From: an uncultured Lachnospiraceae bacterium
GTDB taxonomy: Bacteria; Bacillota; Clostridia; Lachnospirales; Lachnospiraceae
Direction: 5' to 3'
Assembly: GCA_910585995.1 (NCBI GenBank)
Contig: CAJUGG010000035.1
Coordinates: 1 to 52,588, forward strand
Length of the DNA stretch: 52,588 nucleotides
In this document: one piece after another, positions 34,666-43,887 of the stretch
Position numbering within the stretch: position 1 is the first letter of the stretch
How the letters are laid out: each line of letters opens with the position of its first letter
Notes under the pieces: generated by a model
The model's input: only the letters and a program-made list of their open reading frames with translations
Told to the model about the DNA's origin: nothing
The model's database searches: none
Program-made: the position numbers and the translations under genes

Positions 34666-37600
34666 CTAGATCTCAACTTCTTTTCCCAGTGCAAACGAAT
34701 AAAGAAGCCGCTCTTTTACCTTTTTCCCTGTCACCATCTCAAGTGCCCTCTCATAATAAGACAACTGCATCCGATACCGCTCCCTAAGCTCCTCTTCCTG
34801 AGACACACGGTCAGTCTTGTAGTCCACCACCACCACTTCGTCACCCTCATAAAAGTACACATCGATGATTCCCTGGATCAGCACCAGCTCTTCCTGGTCT
34901 GTTCCATCCACCTCTGTCCCCGGCACCCCGATGACAAATGGCTGCTCCCGATACAATTGTCCCCGTTCCTTTGCCTTTTGCATCCGCTTCGCCAGATCAC
35001 TCCTGGCAAATGTCAGAAAATCGGACGGACGGATACTTTTCTTTTCTTCTTTCGTCAGTTTTCCAAAACTCTCAAGCCGCGCCATCTCCTCTTTTACGGC
35101 CTGAAGCGTCTGCTTCTCTGCCACTTTGTCCCAGTCCATACATTCCATCATCCGGTGATAGAGCGTTCCTCTTGCTGCCCCTGTCTTTTCTTTGATCTTT
35201 TCCACAAACTGCGGCAGTACCGGCACTGGCTCTGTCTGCGGATACAGGTCTTCCCCATACTCCGTCTCTTCCTGCATCCTCTGCTTTTTTAGTTCGGTCA
35301 CGGTGTATTTCTGTTTGATCTTCCCTCCGAGATCCCATAGATATTCCCAGGACAATTTTGCTTCCACTTGTTTATATAAGTTTTCCTCTCTGGAACGGAA
35401 CAAGATCATTTTCTCCATCTCATCCCTGGTCAATACATCCTTAAGCTGTGCCTGCACCGCATGTTCCACAATCACAGCCAGAGGCACCCGCACCTTTTTC
35501 ATCGTGCTGCCTTTTTTGTTTCTGCCCGACAACACCCATGCCATACTGCACTCCGCAGCCATCAGCCTCAGATAAGGAAGTTTTTCCTTAGAACTAGTTC
35601 CCTCTTCTGACAACAGTTTCTCCTTACCCATGCCAGTTAAGATCAGTTTCTCCTTGGCCCGTGTCATCGCCACATACAAGACGCGCAGCTCCTCTCCTAA
35701 ACTGTCCCTTAGATTCTGCCGCCGGATAAACTGTTTTAACAGCGTGGGCCGTTTCATACGATGCTCAAGATCCACATAATCAAGGCCAATTCCGTAATGA
35801 TTGTGAAAGACCGCTTTCTCCCGGCTCTCCTGCTTATTAAAGCTCTTTCCCATACCGGCCACAAAGACCACCGGGAACTCTAGCCCCTTGCTGTGATGGA
35901 TACTCATAATTTCCACCGCTGATTTTCCCGATCCTGCCAAATCTGCCTCTCCAAAATCCACCTGGTATTTCTGCATCCTCTCGATATAGCGGATAAAATG
36001 GAACAAGCCATGATAGCTGATCTTCTCATAATCCTGCGCCTTACTAAGGAGCATCTGCACGTTGGCCAGGCGCTGCTCTCCGCCTGGAAGCGCGCGGATC
36101 TCATCCGCGTAGCCCGTCTCTGTCAGGATCTGCCACAGAAGCTCATGGATGGAAGTACAGGCTGCCAGCCTCCGATAGCGCTTCACCTGTCCAAAAAAAG
36201 CCGTCAGACGCTCTCTAAGCCTGGGATCTTCTCCTTCCTCCAAGTATCTCTGGCAGGCCGCAGCATAACGCTCCTCTGGAAATGCCGCCTTGATCATCGC
36301 CATCTCTTCGGACGTAAAGCCGCCTAACATACTATGCATAGCCGCCGCTAACGGGATCTCCTGTGTGGGATTGTCCAGCACCCGCAGATAGGATAAGAGC
36401 GCTTCCACCTCCATCGTCTGAAAATATCCTTCTCTGGACTGTGCACTGGCCGGTATCCCTTCCTCCTGCAAGACCCGGACAAATATCTCGCTCCACCCGG
36501 ACATCGTCCGCAGAAGGATCACAATATCCCCTGGTTCAACCGGACGCATGGTTCCATGATCTGACACCTGCTCTTCTTCTAACATCCTGCGGATGCGCGC
36601 TGCGATCAGATGCGCTTCCGCCTCCGGCTTGGTCCAGTTACATTCCGGGCGCACTTCCTCCCATTCTTCACTGGATAACAGAAGGATCTCGGCGGTGCAC
36701 TCTTTGCTCTCCGGGTAAGTGGCCCCCACCCGAAGAGCCGCCGCCTCATCGTACTCAATCCCTCCAAGCTCCTGACTCATAATCCGCTCAAAGACTTCAT
36801 TGACCGGAAACAGCACTTCCCCCCGGCTTCTGAAATTCTGATGCAGGTCGATGCGTGCGCCTTCCGCTCCTTTTTCATAACGACGGTATTTCTCCAGAAA
36901 CAACCCCGGCTCCGCCTGACGGAAACGGTAGATGCTCTGCTTGACATCCCCCACCATAAAACGATTGTCCCGCCCTTTGCGGCTGCCGCTGATGCTGTTT
37001 AGGATCGCCTCCTGCACCAGGTTGGAATCTTGGTATTCATCCACCATGATCTCCGCGAAATAATCCGCAAATACATCCGCTGCCTCAGAAGGCCTCAGCT
37101 CTCCATCCACTTCCCTGGTAAGTATGCGAAGCGCCAGATGCTCCTGATCCGAAAAATCCAGGATATTCTGTTTGCGCTTTTTCTCCTCTAAGCGCTCCAT
37201 AAAGCGGATCGTCAGGTTGGCATAAGTATGAACATTTGTGGCCATTAGCCGCATTTGTTCCATCAAAAGCTCGCCCGGAAGCTGAAAATACTGTTTCACC
37301 AGTCCTTTACAGACCTCTTTTACCCCATTTCGGATCTCGATCACCTGATCGCACAGATGCTCGTCGGCATCTGCCATTGCCTTGGAGCGGCGGCTGGGGA
37401 GGCGCTGCCAGCTCACGCCTGTCACCAGCTCTTCAAAATCCTCCACCTTTTTACAATTTACCAGAGACAGTAAAAACCCCTCATCCGAGCGAAGCGTATC
37501 TTCATACAGAAAAGGTCCTGCAGGAGACAGGGCAAGGGATTTGGCTTTTCGTATCTGCCTCAGACAGTCTTTCGCAATGGTCTGAAGTTCCAAAAGCACC

Positions 37601-38244
37601 TGCGGCGCTCCTAGAAAATCACTCCAGGAAGCCCCTTTGGGCAGATCATAATAAGCGATGCTTTCTTTTAGCCAGCGAACCGGCTGAGGACTTGCAATCG
37701 CATATTCATAGAGCTGAAGGATCAGTTCGATCAGTCCGCTTCCTTTATTTCCGCTGCCATAGCTCTCTGCAAACGCCAGAAATTCCGGCTCTTTTTTCTC
37801 ATATTCTTCTTCTAATAATTCCTCTGCCGTATCATGTTTTAAGAGCCGCATCTCTCCCTCATCCGCGATACGAAAGTTGGGGTTGAGATCAATTGTATGA
37901 AAATAGTTGCGGATCACATACAGACAAAAGCCATGAATCGTGGTGATCTGCGCTCTCGACAACAGTGCTTCCTGCCTCTGAAGCCACTCATTCCCCGGAT
38001 CTTCTGAGATCCTCTTTTGCAGTGCATTGCCGATCCTCTCTTTCATCTCGCCGGCTGCCGCCTTGGTAAAGGTGGTGATCAGCAGACGATCCACATCCAC
38101 CGGCCGCGCAGGATCCGTGATCAAAGACAAGATCCGCTCCACCAGGACTGCCGTCTTGCCGGAACCAGCCGCCGCAGAGACAAGGAGGTTCTGATCTCTG
38201 AGATCAATCACTTTTTTCTGATCTTCGGTCCATTGTACACTCAT
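34666..38244 (-). CDS. addA: Helicase-exonuclease AddAB, subunit AddA
   Basis: A 1192-residue UvrD-like helicase-nuclease that processes double-strand ends for recombination. Walker A is VSAAAGSGKTAVLVERIL (residues 22-39), motif II is MVDEYQDSN, and VMSIHHSKGLEFPVVFV-type motif and VALMTRAKEKL-type motif follow; they read EIMSIHHSKGLEFPVVFVAG and VAMTRAKEKL. The C-terminal RecB-type nuclease has GIIDVYF and VVVDYKTDR. It overlaps addB by 4 bp (ATGA). Confidence 0.97.
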   Translation of the reverse strand: MSVQWTEDQKKVIDLRDQNLLVSAAAGSGKTAVLVERILSLITDPARPVDVDRLLITTFTKAAAGEMKERIGNALQKRISEDPGNEWLQRQEALLSRAQITTIHGFCLYVIRNYFHTIDLNPNFRIADEGEMRLLKHDTAEELLEEEYEKKEPEFLAFAESYGSGNKGSGLIELILQLYEYAIASPQPVRWLKESIAYYDLPKGASWSDFLGAPQVLLELQTIAKDCLRQIRKAKSLALSPAGPFLYEDTLRSDEGFLLSLVNCKKVEDFEELVTGVSWQRLPSRRSKAMADADEHLCDQVIEIRNGVKEVCKGLVKQYFQLPGELLMEQMRLMATNVHTYANLTIRFMERLEEKKRKQNILDFSDQEHLALRILTREVDGELRPSEAADVFADYFAEIMVDEYQDSNLVQEAILNSISGSRKGRDNRFMVGDVKQSIYRFRQAEPGLFLEKYRRYEKGAEGARIDLHQNFRSRGEVLFPVNEVFERIMSQELGGIEYDEAAALRVGATYPESKECTAEILLLSSEEWEEVRPECNWTKPEAEAHLIAARIRRMLEEEQVSDHGTMRPVEPGDIVILLRTMSGWSEIFVRVLQEEGIPASAQSREGYFQTMEVEALLSYLRVLDNPTQEIPLAAAMHSMLGGFTSEEMAMIKAAFPEERYAAACQRYLEEGEDPRLRERLTAFFGQVKRYRRLAACTSIHELLWQILTETGYADEIRALPGGEQRLANVQMLLSKAQDYEKISYHGLFHFIRYIERMQKYQVDFGEADLAGSGKSAVEIMSIHHSKGLEFPVVFVAGMGKSFNKQESREKAVFHNHYGIGLDYVDLEHRMKRPTLLKQFIRRQNLRDSLGEELRVLYVAMTRAKEKLILTGMGKEKLLSEEGTSSKEKLPYLRLMAAECSMAWVLSGRNKKGSTMKKVRVPLAVIVEHAVQAQLKDVLTRDEMEKMILFRSREENLYKQVEAKLSWEYLWDLGGKIKQKYTVTELKKQRMQEETEYGEDLYPQTEPVPVLPQFVEKIKEKTGAARGTLYHRMMECMDWDKVAEKQTLQAVKEEMARLESFGKLTKEEKKSIRPSDFLTFARSDLAKRMQKAKERGQLYREQPFVIGVPGTEVDGTDQEELVLIQGIIDVYFYEGDEVVVVDYKTDRVSQEEELRERYRMQLSYYERALEMVTGKKVKERLLYSFALGKEVEI

Positions 38245-41200
38245 TCGCTCTCCTCCTCCAATCGCTTCCAGATCTCTGCCTTGTCCAGAGGACGCAGCCG
38301 CCTCTTCTCACAACCTTCTAACTTTCTGTCAAATCCACAGATGCAGTGATATTTGCAGAACCGGCAGGCGTCCTCTTCCCCCAGTTCATATGGATGGATC
38401 TTGATATCCCCTTTTAAGATCCGCTCGCCATATTCCAAAAGCTTCTTCTGCACATGCTTCGTCAGCTTTAAAAACTGCTGATCGCTCGCCACCGAAGACG
38501 CCGCCGTATAACCGCCGTCTTTTTTGAACTTGATAGGGAGAAGATCCGAGCCAGCATCCATCTCCCGATCCATCAAAGCGACCACTTCCCGGTCTCCATT
38601 GACCAGTCCATTCCATGCCAGTTCTTTCAGCATCTGCTCTTCCAGATTGATTTGTTCATCATAGTCTAACATCGGATCTTCAATATGATAATAAAACATC
38701 CCCGCCGGATGGACTTCTCCCCCCTGCTTGCGGCTCTCCAGATCCAGCGCCGAATTAAGATAGACCACCAGCTGAAGCTGCAATCCATAGTAGATGCTGG
38801 TCAGGTCAAATTTGGTCCTGCCGCTTTTATAGTCAATCACCCGAACGTATGTTTTGCCATCCTGTTTACAGATGTCCACTCGGTCGATTCGTCCTCTTAG
38901 GCGCATCCTTTCATCCTCTGACAACAACATCGTCACACTGGGCAGCTGTTCCAGATTGCGAAAAGACACCTCGGTCTCCTCCGGGAAAAATGCGCCTTTT
39001 TGCAACTGTTTTAAGACCGCCCACGCGGTACGCTTCCCGATCCGGCGCACCCTCTCCAAGATATACTGATCTTCCGCCCGGCCGGAGAGCACCCGGTCTC
39101 CATAGTCTTCCATGGCCCGGTTCAGCGCTTCCTCCATCCACTGATCTCTCTTGTCATCAGGTACATGGAACCAGTCATAGGGACTTGCATCCACCGCATC
39201 GGAAAAATATTTCAGCGCCGCATGAAAGACATTTCCCATATCCACCGCTTCTAATCCATACGTCTCCCGCTCCTGAAGCTTAAGCCCGTACTGCAGAAAA
39301 TGGGAATAGGCACAGGCGGCAAACTGTTCGAGCCTGGTGACGCTGCCTTCTAAAAGTGTCCCGTAAAGCGCACGCGCCACCGCGCGACTGATGCCATTTT
39401 CCCGGCTGATATAGCATACGGCATCCATCAGCCGCTCCAGCTTTTCCTGCCATTCTCTCTGATCGGCATACCACTGTACCAAGGTCACATCCTGGTCGCT
39501 GGCACTTTGGCGATACATGGCACATAGCGCATCGGTCAGCTCCTGTATGCTTCCGGAAGATGTCACCAGCCGCTCCAGCTTCTCTTGCTGTTCTTCTAGC
39601 TGAACCGGCACCTGGGGGAACAACGCCTGCATCTGTGCGATCAGCCAGGAAGCCCTAAGCGGATTCCCGCCCTCTTCTGCTAAACTCCAGCATAAATACA
39701 GTCTTTGTGAAGGTTTTGTCAATGTCAGATAAATATAAAATTTCTGGATATACGTCTCTTGCCTGGAAGTGGGAGCCAGCTCCACTTCTTGTTCTTCCAA
39801 AAGTTCCCGGTCCATCTCGGAGAGGATTCCTCCCCGGCTCTTGTCCTTGGGCACACTTCCTTCATTCACCCCCGCAAAGAACAGGACTTTGACATCTTTC
39901 AGACGGCTTCTCTCCATATCTCCGACTACGATCTGGTCGGTCCCGGCGGGTATCATACCCACCTTCATCTCGGACAGACCAGCATCCAAAAGCTCTGCAT
40001 ACTCCGAAAAATCCATCTTGCAGTCGCCAAGCAGCATGACCATCTTGTCAAAAAGCTCTATCACCATGCCGTAGATCTGCGCATATTCTTTTGCCTGGGT
40101 AAAATCCCCTTCGATCTCATACTGTTCTTCATAAGCCTTTAACTGTTCCTGAATAGAAAGCCCCGACAGATAGTCATAGACGGCCCTGGTCATCTCCTCC
40201 ACATCAGTTCTCTTGCTTCTTAAGCTCTTTCTCAGCTCTTTTAGCCCTTCCACCGCCTTTTGCCGATATGTATTTAAAAGAGCCAGCTCTTCCTCCTCCA
40301 TGCCCCTCAGAGGCCGCTTCCACTCCTTATTCCACCCCGAAAACCGCCGGATGCCCTTGGCAATCACATAATTTTCCAAAAGGTCTGCCTCTTCCATGGA
40401 TACCTTTGTCATCCCGCTTCGTAACAGCCGAAACATGGATTCGTAGGTAAAATCCTCCTGCACCACCGCCAAAAGTGCCCGCAAAAACTCCACAAAGGGA
40501 TTCTTCAGCACATCTTTTTTCTGGTCGATAAATCCTGGAATATGAAGCTTTTGAAATACCTGCTCCATCAATGTCCCATAGACCTCTAGATTGCCCGTCA
40601 CCACTGCCATATCCCGGTAGCGAAGCTTCTGATCCCGCACCAGACGCTGAATCTGTCTTCCGATGCTCTCTGCCTCCTCTCTGGGCGTGCGGGCTGCGAG
40701 CAGATGAATCTCCTCTGTCTTGTCATTCCAGAAAGCCTTTCCATGCCGGAAGATATTGGCCTCCAGAAAACGAAGCGCCGGCGCCCCGTGAAACCGGCTT
40801 TCCTTGCCTGCTTGTATCACCATCGGGCGGCGCACTGCAACTTTTACTTCTTCTGCGAGCTTTAAAAGCCCTGCGATGGTCTTTTTGGTCATATAAAACA
40901 ACTGATATTCCGCTCCCAGTTGATAAGGATTCTCATTTTCATCCAAAGTCAGCGTCACATACAGTTCTTCTGACAGCACCATCAATTTTCTCAAAAGTCC
41001 CATCTGCACAGGAGTAAATCCCGTATAACCATCCAGTACAATCACGCTCTTTTGCACCGTCTGGGATTCTTCTATCGTCTTTTCCAGCGCTCCTAGAAGC
41101 TCCTCCGCAGTCAGATAGGTATCCTGAAGGTACTGTTGAAAACTCTCATAGATCACCTTGATATCTTTTAATTTAAACTGAAGCTGCGGATTTTTCTGAT

Positions 41201-41636
41201 TTTGTTCGATCAGAGACGACAGCTGATCTGTACTGATCCGATACTGGGTAAACTCCGAGAGCAAGGATTTGATCTCCGAAATATACCCCAGCCTTCTAAG
41301 ATTTCCTCCCAGCAGCGTAAGTTCATCTTTTTTCTCCTCTGCCAGCCTGCGAAGGATCAGATTCTTTCCGGTGTCCTCTAAGATCTTTCGCTGCTCCCCG
41401 CCTACTTCGTCAAAGACCCGGTGAGCCAGCCGTTCAAAGCTCAGCACGTCGATATTCATAATGCCATGGCGCGGATGCAGAAGCACCAGATCTTTCTGGG
41501 TCTGCATCGTAAACTGTTCTGGTACGATTACCAGATACTGTTTCTCCGGATGCTCTATGGATTCCTGTATGATTTTTTCAAAGATATAATGGGATTTTCC
41601 TGCCCCGGAATTACCCAAGATCAACTGTAGTGCCAT
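38241..41636 (-). CDS. addB: Helicase-exonuclease AddAB, subunit AddB
   Basis: A 1131-residue partner of AddA. The N-terminal Walker A is ILGNSGAGKSHYIFEK. The C-terminal nuclease domain has RGRIDRVDICKQD and VIDYKSGRTKFD. The iron-sulfur cluster cysteines are visible as one in EQFAACAYSHF and the group CRFCKYHCICGF near the end, as in Bacillus AddB. It lies 17 bp after tcdA and is translationally coupled to addA. Confidence 0.97.
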   Translation of the reverse strand: MALQLILGNSGAGKSHYIFEKIIQESIEHPEKQYLVIVPEQFTMQTQKDLVLLHPRHGIMNIDVLSFERLAHRVFDEVGGEQRKILEDTGKNLILRRLAEEKKDELTLLGGNLRRLGYISEIKSLLSEFTQYRISTDQLSSLIEQNQKNPQLQFKLKDIKVIYESFQQYLQDTYLTAEELLGALEKTIEESQTVQKSVIVLDGYTGFTPVQMGLLRKLMVLSEELYVTLTLDENENPYQLGAEYQLFYMTKKTIAGLLKLAEEVKVAVRRPMVIQAGKESRFHGAPALRFLEANIFRHGKAFWNDKTEEIHLLAARTPREEAESIGRQIQRLVRDQKLRYRDMAVVTGNLEVYGTLMEQVFQKLHIPGFIDQKKDVLKNPFVEFLRALLAVVQEDFTYESMFRLLRSGMTKVSMEEADLLENYVIAKGIRRFSGWNKEWKRPLRGMEEEELALLNTYRQKAVEGLKELRKSLRSKRTDVEEMTRAVYDYLSGLSIQEQLKAYEEQYEIEGDFTQAKEYAQIYGMVIELFDKMVMLLGDCKMDFSEYAELLDAGLSEMKVGMIPAGTDQIVVGDMERSRLKDVKVLFFAGVNEGSVPKDKSRGGILSEMDRELLEEQEVELAPTSRQETYIQKFYIYLTLTKPSQRLYLCWSLAEEGGNPLRASWLIAQMQALFPQVPVQLEEQQEKLERLVTSSGSIQELTDALCAMYRQSASDQDVTLVQWYADQREWQEKLERLMDAVCYISRENGISRAVARALYGTLLEGSVTRLEQFAACAYSHFLQYGLKLQERETYGLEAVDMGNVFHAALKYFSDAVDASPYDWFHVPDDKRDQWMEEALNRAMEDYGDRVLSGRAEDQYILERVRRIGKRTAWAVLKQLQKGAFFPEETEVSFRNLEQLPSVTMLLSEDERMRLRGRIDRVDICKQDGKTYVRVIDYKSGRTKFDLTSIYYGLQLQLVVYLNSALDLESRKQGGEVHPAGMFYYHIEDPMLDYDEQINLEEQMLKELAWNGLVNGDREVVALMDREMDAGSDLLPIKFKKDGGYTAASSVASDQQFLKLTKHVQKKLLEYGERILKGDIKIHPYELGEEDACRFCKYHCICGFDRKLEGCEKRRLRPLDKAEIWKRLEEESE

Positions 41637-41653
41637 CTGTCCCTCCCTGTATT

Positions 41654-42358
41654 CTATTGTAATAGATCCCTGATCACTTCTGAAGCCAGCAAAAGTCCGG
41701 CCGTCCCGGTCACTGTCACCAGACTGCCCGGCGTTACTTTCCCGGCCTCACTTAGGATCGTCTTTTGGGGCTTCAGGGCCTCTTCGGTGGAATACACCAC
41801 TTTGAGATGCTCAATACCTCGTTTTTTAAGCTCCCTTCTCATCACGCGCGCGAGCGGACACACTGTGGTCTTACTTAGATCCGTCACCTGAAACCTGGTC
41901 GGGTCCAGCTTATTCCCGGCCCCCATAGCACTGATGATGGGGGTGCCTGTCCTCTTGCAGTGCTCTGCAAGCGCCAGTTTTCCGCTGACGGTATCGATGG
42001 CATCCACTACATAGCTGTACATTTCAAATTGAAAGCTGTCCGCATTTTCCGGCAGAAAAAAATATTCTCTGGTCTCCACCACAGTCTCCGGCGAGATCTC
42101 ATGAATCCTCTCCTTCATCACCTTTGTCTTATACTGCCCCAGGGTACTGCGAAGGGCGATAATCTGACGGTTCAGATTGCTCTCGCTGACGGTATCATGA
42201 TCCACCAGCAGCAGATGCCCTACGCCGCTTCTCGCCAGAGCCTCCGCCGCATAGCCGCCCACTCCGCCAATTCCAAAGACTGCCACTTTGGCTCTTTTAA
42301 GCTTCTCAAGTCCTTCTTCTCCGGTCAAAAGCGCAGTTCTTGTAAATGTCTCATTCAT
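41654..42358 (-). CDS. tcdA: tRNA threonylcarbamoyladenosine dehydratase TcdA
   Basis: A 234-residue E1-like ThiF-family enzyme that cyclises t6A37 of tRNA to ct6A. The nucleotide-binding motif VFGIGGVGGYAAEALARSG, the metal-near LVDHDTVSESNLNRQ and the ISAMGAGNKLDPTRF segment are typical. The length fits TcdA rather than ThiF or MoeB. It overlaps larE by 4 bp, so the two are coupled. Confidence 0.93.
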   Translation of the reverse strand: MNETFTRTALLTGEEGLEKLKRAKVAVFGIGGVGGYAAEALARSGVGHLLLVDHDTVSESNLNRQIIALRSTLGQYKTKVMKERIHEISPETVVETREYFFLPENADSFQFEMYSYVVDAIDTVSGKLALAEHCKRTGTPIISAMGAGNKLDPTRFQVTDLSKTTVCPLARVMRRELKKRGIEHLKVVYSTEEALKPQKTILSEAGKVTPGSLVTVTGTAGLLLASEVIRDLLQ

Positions 42359-43185
42359 TCCTTTTTTAACCCCTTATTCATACTTCCGCTCTGAAAGCCG
42401 GCAAGGTCCAAAGTCACATAGGCAAATCCCAGCTCTTCCAGCCTTTTTTGCACCTGCGTATACCGCCCTTTATCCATCAGACGTTGGATGTCTGTAGGGA
42501 GCAGCTCAATCCGCGCCAGAGTTCCATGCATCCGCACCCTTCTCTGTATAAATCCAAGCCCTCTCAGATACTCTTCTGCCTCTTCCACCATCTTCATCTT
42601 CTCTTTTGTGATCTCTTCCCCATAGACAAAGCGGGAAGCTAGGCAGGCCATCGACGGTTTGTCCCAGGTGGGCAGAGACAGCTTCTTAGACATCCTTCTT
42701 ATCTCTTCTTTGGTAAATCCACACTCTTTCAGAGGGCTTAAGATCTGAAGCTCCTGCAGGGCCAGAAGTCCTGGGCGGTAATCCCCTGCATCATCCACAT
42801 TAGACCCTTCCATCAGCACCGAAAACCCCTCTTCTTCTGCTGCTTTTTTCATCCTCTGAAAGAGTGCCTTTTTGCACAGATAACACCGATTAGGAGGATT
42901 CTTGGCAAATCCCTCAATCGCAAATTCATCCAGCCGTTCTACACGATGGCGGATGTTGTACTCTTGGCAGAATCGTCCTGCCTCTTCTAATTCGCTCCCT
43001 GGCACAGCGTGCAGAGACATCGTCAAGGCCAGCAGCTGATCTTTTAGTGCTTCCTTTGCCGCATACAATAAAAAGACCGAATCCACCCCGCCGGAGAAGG
43101 CGACAGCCGCCTTCTCTTGGGAAGCAATCCAGTCTTTTAAATGATCATATTTCCGTTCCAATTCTGTCCTTTCTTCCATCCCCAT
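42355..43185 (-). CDS. larE: ATP-dependent sacrificial sulfur transferase LarE
   Basis: A 276-residue PP-loop enzyme. AVAFSGGVDSVFLLYAA is the PP-loop; NRCYLCKKALF carries the conserved Cys pair; EGSNVDDAGDYRPGL and PTWDKPSMACLASRF with YGEEIT are LarE signatures, the Cys of SMACLAS being near the sacrificial sulfur donor position. LarE sulfurises the pyridinium cofactor of lactate racemase. larA, larB and larC are not in the window, so its product may be used elsewhere. Confidence 0.92.
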   Translation of the reverse strand: MGMEERTELERKYDHLKDWIASQEKAAVAFSGGVDSVFLLYAAKEALKDQLLALTMSLHAVPGSELEEAGRFCQEYNIRHRVERLDEFAIEGFAKNPPNRCYLCKKALFQRMKKAAEEEGFSVLMEGSNVDDAGDYRPGLLALQELQILSPLKECGFTKEEIRRMSKKLSLPTWDKPSMACLASRFVYGEEITKEKMKMVEEAEEYLRGLGFIQRRVRMHGTLARIELLPTDIQRLMDKGRYTQVQKRLEELGFAYVTLDLAGFQSGSMNKGLKKE

Positions 43186-43189
43186 ACTC

Positions 43190-43768
43190 CTATGCCGCCT
43201 GGGAAAGCTTTGATGTCTTCACCAGCCAGATCATCGCCGCCAGCACCTGCGAGCAGACTCTGGTAATATATTCACAATCCTCCTCCACATCATGGGAGCT
43301 TAGCATATACTCCTGATGATTTCTGCGGATATAAGCCATAATATCCTCCACACAAGTCATCCTTGTCACGCCTTCTGTATGAAATACTGCATAGCCTTCA
43401 CGAATATAGGCTCTCAGTTGTAATTTCAGATACTTTTCATAGATACAATGATCTTTTAGATTTCCTGGATAATGCTGGTTATGGGGAAATGTAAAATAAT
43501 CTGCTATATAGTGAAACACCTGCCCCAAATCAATCATATACCGCATGGAATCTGCCGGATGATGCTTCACATCTTCCACCAGCTTGTGGATCTTTTTCTC
43601 CACCAATTCATAAGTCTCCTCATATTCATGGCGAACGGTCAAAAAAGATGGCCTGCAGTCCGGAAGCAGACTCCCCACATAGAAAGCCTTCCATCTGCGG
43701 CTTAACACATCATCTTCCATACCTCTGACTAAAAAACGCGCCAGTGAAATGTGTGATTTTTTTCTCAT
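43190..43768 (-). CDS. Zinc-dependent phospholipase C-like protein
   Basis: A 192-residue protein resembling bacterial zinc-dependent phospholipase C. Metal ligand candidates are YVGSLLPDCRPS (Asp), VFHYIADYFTFPHNQHYPG (His, Asp and His) and the early HISLARFL. There is no signal peptide, unlike secreted PlcA/alpha-toxin, so it is probably a cytoplasmic relative of unknown substrate. It is the first gene of the long operon, 4 bp before larE. Confidence 0.8.
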   Translation of the reverse strand: MRKKSHISLARFLVRGMEDDVLSRRWKAFYVGSLLPDCRPSFLTVRHEYEETYELVEKKIHKLVEDVKHHPADSMRYMIDLGQVFHYIADYFTFPHNQHYPGNLKDHCIYEKYLKLQLRAYIREGYAVFHTEGVTRMTCVEDIMAYIRRNHQEYMLSSHDVEEDCEYITRVCSQVLAAMIWLVKTSKLSQAA

Positions 43769-43887
43769 ACCATATCCCCTATCTTACCTTATTCTTTGCA
43801 AATGCTCTAACTGTTTTATTGTATCACAGATTTTCAAGGTCTGCATCAGTTTTTTCTTTATTTATACCACCAAAATTTTCCTTATTT

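Noticed and set aside
43838..43850. Further copy of the inverted-repeat core (GTCTGCATCAG)
   Set aside because: Only a short match, without the rest of the core or complementary arms.
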